Shown here one piece after another: positions 58,634 to 64,000 of a DNA stretch of 64,000 nt. Within the stretch, counting starts at the first letter, position 1; each line of letters opens with the position of its first letter. Source of the DNA: a virus. The stretch covers positions 62,001-126,000 of the IMG/VR virus record IMGVR_UViG_3300028666_000022; one strand, given 5' to 3'. The position numbers were made by a program, and so were the translations under genes. The notes under the pieces were generated by a model that saw nothing but the letters and a program-made list of their open reading frames with translations, did not search any database and was not told where the DNA came from.

Positions 58634-59185
58634 TTAAAACTTCTTTTCTCCTTCTAAGAAAGGAAAAAACATAATCAACCTATTCATAAATGCAGGTGGA
58701 ACTATTACAAAATTTCTTCCTAGTTTTAGGTGTTGCTGTTGTAATTCGTTGAAAATCCTAACAACAGTTTGTTTTAATGCACTATCATCAACTACATTAG
58801 AATCCATAACATCTGAACTATTTGAACCATTTTTTAACCTTTGATTTTCAGCAAAAATTTTAGCATAATTTTCTTTTGCTTCACCTAATTCAGTCCTCAA
58901 TAATTCCATTTCTGAAGATAATGCTTCTACCTGTTCTTGTAACCAAGAATTATCATTTAATTGAGTACTTGAAGCCACTTCAGATTTTTCCTGTTCCTTA
59001 ACCTTTTCATTTGGATTCAATGGTATGTCCTCCAATAATTTTGCTACTGTTTCTTTAGCTTTTAAATCACGTTCTTCTTCAGGAGTAGTTTTTTTCACTA
59101 CCTTCTTTACTTCTACTTTTTTAACTACTGGAACAACGGCTTTTTTAGCACCTTTGGCTAAACTCATTAATTTGTTTTCTTTCAT
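58634..59185 (-). CDS. Hypothetical coiled-coil protein, 183 aa
   Basis: Lys/Val-rich basic N-terminus (AKKAVVPVVKKVEVKKVVKK), a coiled coil at about 85-120, and a helical C-terminus with FVIVPPAFMNRLIMFFPF. No motif recognised. Overlaps the nuclease gene upstream by ATGA. Confidence 0.72.
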   Translation of the reverse strand: MKENKLMSLAKGAKKAVVPVVKKVEVKKVVKKTTPEEERDLKAKETVAKLLEDIPLNPNEKVKEQEKSEVASSTQLNDNSWLQEQVEALSSEMELLRTELGEAKENYAKIFAENQRLKNGSNSSDVMDSNVVDDSALKQTVVRIFNELQQQHLKLGRNFVIVPPAFMNRLIMFFPFLEGEKKF

Positions 59186-60468
59186 AATATAATTATTTTT
59201 AATTCTTTTAATTTATTTTCTAAATACTCTTCAATATTTTTTACTTTATATGATATTCTAATTAATCTTATATTTTTCTTTTTACAATAATCATTTTTTA
59301 TTTTATCATTAGCTTGTCTTAATTTTAACCCTTTTTCTCCACCAAAAAAATTTATAGCCATAAAATGTTGTCTACCATCAAATTCAATTAATACGTTATA
59401 ATTATTAAGATAAAAATCAAATGATAATTTTTGTTTATTTTTACAATCGTCAAATTTTTTTTGTTGTTCAAAATTAAAATTATTTTTAGCTAAAAAATTT
59501 TTTATTGTTAACTCACCCCTAGAACTACTACAAATTGAACATCCATTACCACTTAAATGACTGTGTGGTGTTTGTAAAAATTCTCCATGAATAGGACAAA
59601 TAATTTTTAATTTTTTATTTGATGATATATATTCTGTTTTAGAATAATCATATTTATTATTATGTATAATATTTGCTTTTTCAATAAAAAAATTAATGTT
59701 TGTTTTTGATCCAGAACATAATGAACATCCATTAGTTCTTAAATGAGAATTTGGTATTTGTTCAAATATTCCATGAATCGGACATTTAATTTTTACTTTA
59801 ATATTTGCACTAATATAATTAGTTTCCGAATAATCATATTTATTATTATGAACAATATTTGCTTTGTTTATGAAAATTTCAGTGGTTTTTTTAATTTTAT
59901 CACTACATTTTGAACATCCATATCCAGTTAAATGACCAGATGGTAATTGTTCAAATATTCCATGAATTGGGCATTTAATTTTTACTTTGATGTTTGCACC
60001 AATATAATTTATCTCTGAATAATCAAATTTATTGTTATGAATAATATTTGCTTTTTTAATAAATTCACTAGTATTAGATTTTTCTGTACCACCACATTTT
60101 GGACATCCATCTCCTATTAAATGATCATTTGGTCTTTGAATAAACTCTCCGTGTGTTGGGCAAATAATTTTTACTTTAGTTTTATTTTGTTTATATTCAA
60201 CTAATGAATAATCATACTTATTTTTATGAATAATTTTTGCTTTTTCAATAAATTCATTAGAATTAGATTTTATATTACCCGCACATTTTGGACATCCTCT
60301 ACCATCTAAATGATCGTTTGGTGTTTGTTCAAAAACATCATGTTTTAAACAAATAATTTTAACTTTAGTAGAACTATTAACATAATTAACAAAAGTATAT
60401 TCATATTTATTTTTATGAATATACTTTGCTTTTTTTATAAACTCTTTTGTTGTTAATTTTTTACCCAT
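59182..60468 (-). CDS. Five-repeat zinc-finger endonuclease (DUF723/Vsr-like)
   Basis: 428 aa. Five tandem units of about 62 residues, each FI-KA-IH-NKYDYS-Y-x-KVKI-CP-HG-F-Q-P-HL-GCxxC, probably zinc-binding DNA-contact modules. They are followed by a C-terminal domain (about 325-428) with FDFYLNNYNVLIEFDGRQH, an EDxHD/Vsr-like nuclease site (D-x, E-F-D-G-x-Q-H). It is inserted in an otherwise conserved operon, as homing nucleases are. Confidence 0.85.
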   Translation of the reverse strand: MGKKLTTKEFIKKAKYIHKNKYEYTFVNYVNSSTKVKIICLKHDVFEQTPNDHLDGRGCPKCAGNIKSNSNEFIEKAKIIHKNKYDYSLVEYKQNKTKVKIICPTHGEFIQRPNDHLIGDGCPKCGGTEKSNTSEFIKKANIIHNNKFDYSEINYIGANIKVKIKCPIHGIFEQLPSGHLTGYGCSKCSDKIKKTTEIFINKANIVHNNKYDYSETNYISANIKVKIKCPIHGIFEQIPNSHLRTNGCSLCSGSKTNINFFIEKANIIHNNKYDYSKTEYISSNKKLKIICPIHGEFLQTPHSHLSGNGCSICSSSRGELTIKNFLAKNNFNFEQQKKFDDCKNKQKLSFDFYLNNYNVLIEFDGRQHFMAINFFGGEKGLKLRQANDKIKNDYCKKKNIRLIRISYKVKNIEEYLENKLKELKIIIL

Positions 60469-62166
60469 TTATTCAATAACTAAATTTGAATTCAAATGAG
60501 CAACAAGACCGTTATCAAAATTCCAAATAAATGCATCTGCCGCTTTTATTTGACCAATAAATCCTTTAGTATGATGCCAATTATCAGTACCGCTTAAAGA
60601 ACTCAAATATCTAACAGTTACACCCAAATCTTCATTAAGTAATTTTGATTTAGTGTCAATAATATCATATTTAATATTTCTTTTACGATGTATGTGTCCT
60701 AAATGCCACTCGTGATAGGTAGTTTCACTCCAAAATGGTTTTGATTCAATATCACTTGCCATTAATAAAGGTAATGAACTTTCCTTTTCTTCGCTACCAT
60801 GTGTAAATCCAAGTAAAACTTTACCAAATCTATAATATTTTCTTGGCGAAGCACCATTATTTATATTAACCATTGGATCATTATTAAACCATGCTTCTAA
60901 AAAAGATCCAATGTAGTAGCTTCTTGAAAAATCATGATTACCACTCACAACAAGGACTTCAACGTTTACTCCTGTTTGTTTTAATAAATTAATTCCATCA
61001 ACAAGTAATTTTGTACCAATTTGAAAAGTCTTTTGCCATCTTTCGTCTTCACTTTGGGGGGTTCCGTGACTTGTGCAATTTTCAATATTATCTGAGTTAA
61101 AAAAATCATTACCAACAGGAAATAATATTCTATTATATTGAAAACCACTTGCTCTTTTTAATAAAGTTTTTATTGCATCTAAAAACCTTTTGCTTGCAAT
61201 TTTAAGATCATAATTTTCTCCTGTTTCGCCAGCCCAGCAAAGCTTTCCGAGGTGCAAATCCGCAACCGTTATTTCTAGTAAATTATTTTCTTCGTGATTA
61301 AAATTTGCTGGTTCAATATCTAAAATTGTTGGTTTATAATTTTTAACCATATCAACAAATATTTCTGCAGCATTTTTGCATTTAAAAAGTTCTTCAATTC
61401 TTTCTAATCTTGCTTTAACCTGAAAATTTTGTCTTGTATTAGCTTCACCATTTCTTGAAGTAGAAGTAGTGTCCCATTTATTAATAACATAATCTTTTAC
61501 TTTCCAGACATCTAAATCAACATTTCCTGCAGCTAGTAATTGATCAACAGTTCTTATATGATCTTTTGGATAACTAGAACCACCAACCCATTCATATTCG
61601 GCATTACCACCATTTTGTTTAAATGTTGATTTTTCACCCTGAACATTTGGTAAAACATTTGTTTCTTTATTTGGTATTAAAATTTCCTTTTTATTTGATT
61701 CTACACCTCTATTTTTTTCGTAATTCTTATATGCTTCATTAAACAATGAAAAAGATTCACTATCTAAAGTACCATTTTCATGTTTTTCTAAAATAATTGT
61801 TTTATTATTTGAAACATAAGTACTTGCATAACCAGATTTAACAGATGCTTCACTTAACGAAATATTATTGTTTATAGCATAATTAATAATTTCAATAATT
61901 TTATTAATCTTAATATTAATATCCTTTTCTTTAAATTTAAAGAGATTGGTATTGTTACTTACATATTCATTATATAATGAACTGAATTTAGTAAATATTT
62001 CATCATCAACAATACCGTTTTCATATTCCTTAAATAAATCATCTTTTACATTACTAGCATATTTACTAGCATATCCAAATTTAATTGAACCTTCACTAAG
62101 ACTAATATTAGTCTTGATCGCATAATTGATGATTTCAATTGCTTTATCTATTCTTTCACTTGTCAT
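60469..62166 (-). CDS. Calcineurin-like phosphoesterase with duplicated N-terminal HTH-like repeat
   Basis: 565 aa. Residues 1-75 and 85-155 are two related units (IEIINYAI-x2-N-ISLSE-S-GYAS). Then a linker, then a metallophosphoesterase: TVADLHLGKL, GNDFFNSDN, VSGNHDFSRS, GFTHGSEEK and WHLGHIHRKR are the metal motifs. It is a nuclease or phosphatase related to SbcD-like proteins; substrate unknown. First gene after a class A promoter. Confidence 0.87.
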   Translation of the reverse strand: MTSERIDKAIEIINYAIKTNISLSEGSIKFGYASKYASNVKDDLFKEYENGIVDDEIFTKFSSLYNEYVSNNTNLFKFKEKDINIKINKIIEIINYAINNNISLSEASVKSGYASTYVSNNKTIILEKHENGTLDSESFSLFNEAYKNYEKNRGVESNKKEILIPNKETNVLPNVQGEKSTFKQNGGNAEYEWVGGSSYPKDHIRTVDQLLAAGNVDLDVWKVKDYVINKWDTTSTSRNGEANTRQNFQVKARLERIEELFKCKNAAEIFVDMVKNYKPTILDIEPANFNHEENNLLEITVADLHLGKLCWAGETGENYDLKIASKRFLDAIKTLLKRASGFQYNRILFPVGNDFFNSDNIENCTSHGTPQSEDERWQKTFQIGTKLLVDGINLLKQTGVNVEVLVVSGNHDFSRSYYIGSFLEAWFNNDPMVNINNGASPRKYYRFGKVLLGFTHGSEEKESSLPLLMASDIESKPFWSETTYHEWHLGHIHRKRNIKYDIIDTKSKLLNEDLGVTVRYLSSLSGTDNWHHTKGFIGQIKAADAFIWNFDNGLVAHLNSNLVIE

Positions 62167-62204
62167 AAATATTGTTTTTAATTAATGTTATTAAATATTT
62201 TCAA

Positions 62205-62235
62205 CAAACTTATTATAAATTATAATTAGTTGCAA
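62205..62235 (-). promoter_or_regulatory. Class A (Bacteroidota housekeeping) promoter
   Basis: Minus strand: TTGC (62235-62232), 19 bases, TAAGTTTG (62212-62205). Serves 62166. Confidence 0.72.
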
Positions 62236-62262
62236 GGGTTTTAAAAAATATATTGAATTTTT

Positions 62263-62571
62263 CTAAATAAAAACATTACCATTTTCTTTCAAAAACTTAA
62301 TACTTTCTTCAATTTTTTTACATTCTTCTTTAAAACTAGCCTCATTTTCAAGGCTTAAGTTAAACCATTCACCTTCTTTTCTAAGATGAGTATATCTCCG
62401 ATGTAATGTTCTTTCTACTTTATCTGCAAAATCACATTCATATACCTCAATAAATTTTAATTCTGATGAATTTCCGGTCTGAAGTTGTTTCAGCCTTTTT
62501 TTAGGATTAGTAGAAACACCAATTTTATAGTAACCATCTTCTTGGGATTGAATCAAATAAACGAATTTCAT
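62263..62571 (-). CDS. T5orf172/GIY-YIG-like nuclease domain protein, 102 aa
   Basis: VYLIQSQEDGYYKIGVSTNPKKRLKQLQTG holds the Y-K-I-G and R of the T5orf172 branch of the GIY-YIG fold, and HRRYTHLRKEGEWFNL the later His and Trp. A small, single-domain protein; role unknown, often in phage defence or homing contexts. Overlaps the next upstream gene by ATGA. Confidence 0.85.
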   Translation of the reverse strand: MKFVYLIQSQEDGYYKIGVSTNPKKRLKQLQTGNSSELKFIEVYECDFADKVERTLHRRYTHLRKEGEWFNLSLENEASFKEECKKIEESIKFLKENGNVFI

Positions 62572-62948
62572 TTCTTTTTAATCCAAATTTTACCATAAAA
62601 TAATTGAAATGTTAGGGTAAAACATAGAAATAAGATTAATGGATCAATATATAGATTATATATTGGTTTATAAAATATAGCACCGAGACAAAGACATACT
62701 ATCATCATAGTTTTGCTGAAATGCCATAAATTAGTTAACCAACAAAAAATAGTAGATGATCCTAAGAATTTTTCACCTTGTTTATAATCACCATTTTTCC
62801 ACATATTTTGCCAAGAAAATGGATTAATACATTTAATTATTTTGGGGTTTTTAATTTTACTAAAAACAGAAACATTCCATCTGGAATTAATAATATCCAT
62901 AATAGAATTAAAAAATCCCGCTAAAACAAATAGTATTGCTGTTATCAT
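62568..62948 (-). CDS. Conserved membrane protein, 126 aa
   Basis: Three or four hydrophobic segments; FFNSIMDIINSRWNVS, NPFSWQNMWKNGDY and TNLWHFSKTMM are conserved features of small phage and plasmid membrane proteins. Function unknown. Confidence 0.75.
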   Translation of the reverse strand: MITAILFVLAGFFNSIMDIINSRWNVSVFSKIKNPKIIKCINPFSWQNMWKNGDYKQGEKFLGSSTIFCWLTNLWHFSKTMMIVCLCLGAIFYKPIYNLYIDPLILFLCFTLTFQLFYGKIWIKKK

Positions 62949-63178
62949 TTCTTTTTAAATTTATTGATTAAGAATTTTGTTGGTATAATTATCCAAGCAT
63001 ATATAAGACTTACTAAACCAAACATTATTAAATAAGCAAGAAAGGGTGTTGATAACCAGAAGAATAAATCATTATCTGTTACTGCACATATTAAAAATAG
63101 TATAATACAAGCAAATAACGAAATAATTATTTTAAGTCCACCATCTTTTTCAAAAAGAAAATTAATTATATTTTTCAT
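62945..63178 (-). CDS. Small membrane protein, 77 aa
   Basis: Two hydrophobic helices (about 14-30 and 38-62) and a basic end (FLINKFKKK). Overlaps the previous gene by ATGA and follows the resolvase gene. Unknown. Confidence 0.68.
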   Translation of the reverse strand: MKNIINFLFEKDGGLKIIISLFACIILFLICAVTDNDLFFWLSTPFLAYLIMFGLVSLIYAWIIIPTKFLINKFKKK

Positions 63179-63186
63179 TTTATTTA

Positions 63187-63804
63187 TTATTTTAGAATTC
63201 CTAATATTTTTAAATATGCGTAACCTGTTGTGTAACTGTCACTTAAATCGTAGTTAATATCTTTAGGTTCTTTAGTATCTTTTTTATAAAACCATTCAAT
63301 TTGTGGTTCGAGTTTAGCAACTTTTTCCCAAATGTATCTTTTTTTGTCTTTTCTATATTTTTCAGGAAAACTAAGTGTTTCTATTTTCTCACCCTTTTTG
63401 TTATATGATGTTTTAACCAATTCAGTTAGAAAAAGTTTTCTTCCTTCATATATTCCAAGTTTATATGGAAATAAACCAAACACTTCATGAAGCACATATC
63501 TTGCCATTCCATTAAAACCAAGTAATAATGCAGTAGTATTAATGTTTACTGGAGTATTTTGTAATGGTGCTTCAACAACAATGTGAATTATTTCACCATT
63601 TAATTCATTTTCAATTCTATTTTTAAAATCAATACAATAGTTTTTAAATACATCGCATTTGTGAAGATCTCTGCAGTCCGTGGATATATTATCATCATTT
63701 TTTAAAGCCAGATGTTTAAGTTCAATAAGTTTACCTTTGTCATTCCATAAAGCACAACCTACATTAGTAGTAGAAATATCTAGTGACCAAATATATTTTT
63801 CCAT
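63187..63804 (-). CDS. RuvC-like Holliday junction resolvase (RNase H fold)
   Basis: 205 aa. WSLDISTTNVGCALW (D9), HIVVEAPLQ (E78) and the C-terminal YDLSDSYTTGYAY (two Asp) make up the acidic set of the RuvC/poxvirus-type resolvases. Likely resolves branched DNA during recombination or packaging. Confidence 0.82.
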   Translation of the reverse strand: MEKYIWSLDISTTNVGCALWNDKGKLIELKHLALKNDDNISTDCRDLHKCDVFKNYCIDFKNRIENELNGEIIHIVVEAPLQNTPVNINTTALLLGFNGMARYVLHEVFGLFPYKLGIYEGRKLFLTELVKTSYNKKGEKIETLSFPEKYRKDKKRYIWEKVAKLEPQIEWFYKKDTKEPKDINYDLSDSYTTGYAYLKILGILK

Positions 63805-63814
63805 AAATCAAATT

Positions 63815-63973
63815 TTAACATAAATCTTCAACATAATTTTTAATTTCTTCCATTGTTGCACCAGCTTCAATCATTTCTAAAATATCTGATTTAACTATAT
63901 CATAATATTCTTCACTTTTAGCTGAATCAATTTCAGAACAAATAGTTTCAATATTATAATTAGTGTAACTCAT
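63815..63973 (-). CDS. Small hypothetical protein, 52 aa (possibly partial)
   Basis: The frame from the ATG at 63973 (MSYTNYNIETICSEIDSAKS) is open further to the right edge without a stop, so a longer gene is possible. Acidic, helical; no family recognised. Confidence 0.55.
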   Translation of the reverse strand: MSYTNYNIETICSEIDSAKSEEYYDIVKSDILEMIEAGATMEEIKNYVEDLC

Positions 63974-64000
63974 TCTACTATTGGTGGCGTGACAAAGTAC

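Noticed and set aside
1-64000. Alternative genetic code (stop reassignment)
   Set aside because: TAA, TGA and occasional TAG all end genes at expected places, and recognised proteins need no reassigned codon.
1-64000. CRISPR array or cas genes
   Set aside because: No regularly spaced direct repeats were seen; the Cas12-like proteins are TnpBs.
1-64000. Terminase, portal, major capsid or tail sheath genes
   Set aside because: None recognised; the phage identity is inferred from other genes and the structural core must lie outside the window.

Overview
The window looks like part of a large tailed-phage genome (or a prophage-like element) that infects a member of the Bacteroidota, probably a flavobacterium-like host. 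The sequence is extremely A+T-rich and almost entirely coding, in long same-strand runs of short genes with tiny gaps or ATGA overlaps. Purine-rich Shine-Dalgarno sites are mostly absent. Seven or eight promoters fit the Bacteroidota housekeeping form TTG-N19-TAnnTTTG. Several proteins (AraC-type regulator, methionine aminopeptidase, a signal peptide ending in FSQ) look Bacteroidota-derived. No terminase, major capsid or portal gene is visible, so the phage assignment rests on the lysins, tail-fibre-like protein, free-standing homing nucleases, replication and recombination genes, and gene density.

Layout. 1-17.9 kb (+): a run of small, mostly unknown genes including a ParB-like protein, GNAT acetyltransferases, a putative cysteine peptidase and a possible primase-fold protein. 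It is invaded by three TnpB-bearing elements: an IS607-like pair at 4.1-6.1 kb, a TnpA / methionine aminopeptidase / TnpB cluster at 10.6-13.1 kb, and a solo TnpB at 16.0-17.4 kb. There are also deletion remnants at 2.84-3.06 kb and 35.78-36.04 kb. 17.9-28.0 kb (-): small unknown genes plus a pyrimidine-dimer glycosylase-like protein, an RlmN/Cfr-like radical SAM enzyme, a membrane-anchored HExxH peptidase, a nuclease/helicase pair, and a nucleoside deoxyribosyltransferase. 28.1-38.5 kb (+): exported 3D/RlpA-like protein, two adjacent DUF3494 (ice-binding fold) proteins, a tail-fibre-like protein, an AraC regulator, a secreted protein and an M23 peptidase. 38.5-51.7 kb (-): a decayed PolB-type exonuclease, GH19 endolysin, tRNA-Gly, a large low-complexity virion-like protein, an HNH nuclease, an amidase-like protein, dCMP deaminase and several membrane or coiled-coil proteins. 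51.7-64 kb (- except one Hsp20 gene): a fused Mre11-Rad50 protein, an ECF sigma factor, a DnaG-like primase, a repeat-bearing endonuclease, a calcineurin-type phosphoesterase and a RuvC-like resolvase.

Regulation is the strongest new pattern. Three promoter classes can be read by eye: (A) host-type TTG[C/T]-N19-TAnnTTTG before the recombination operon, the tRNA and others; (B) nine sites of the form [G/A]TAAC-N16-CGTA with an invariant spacer, the textbook form of an ECF-sigma promoter; and (C) a short TATTTATAAT motif without a -35 box before virion and lysis genes. The phage itself encodes an ECF sigma factor, downstream of a class B site, which suggests an early, sigma-dependent middle, and late cascade. 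All functional statements are from reading the sequence; no database search was run.
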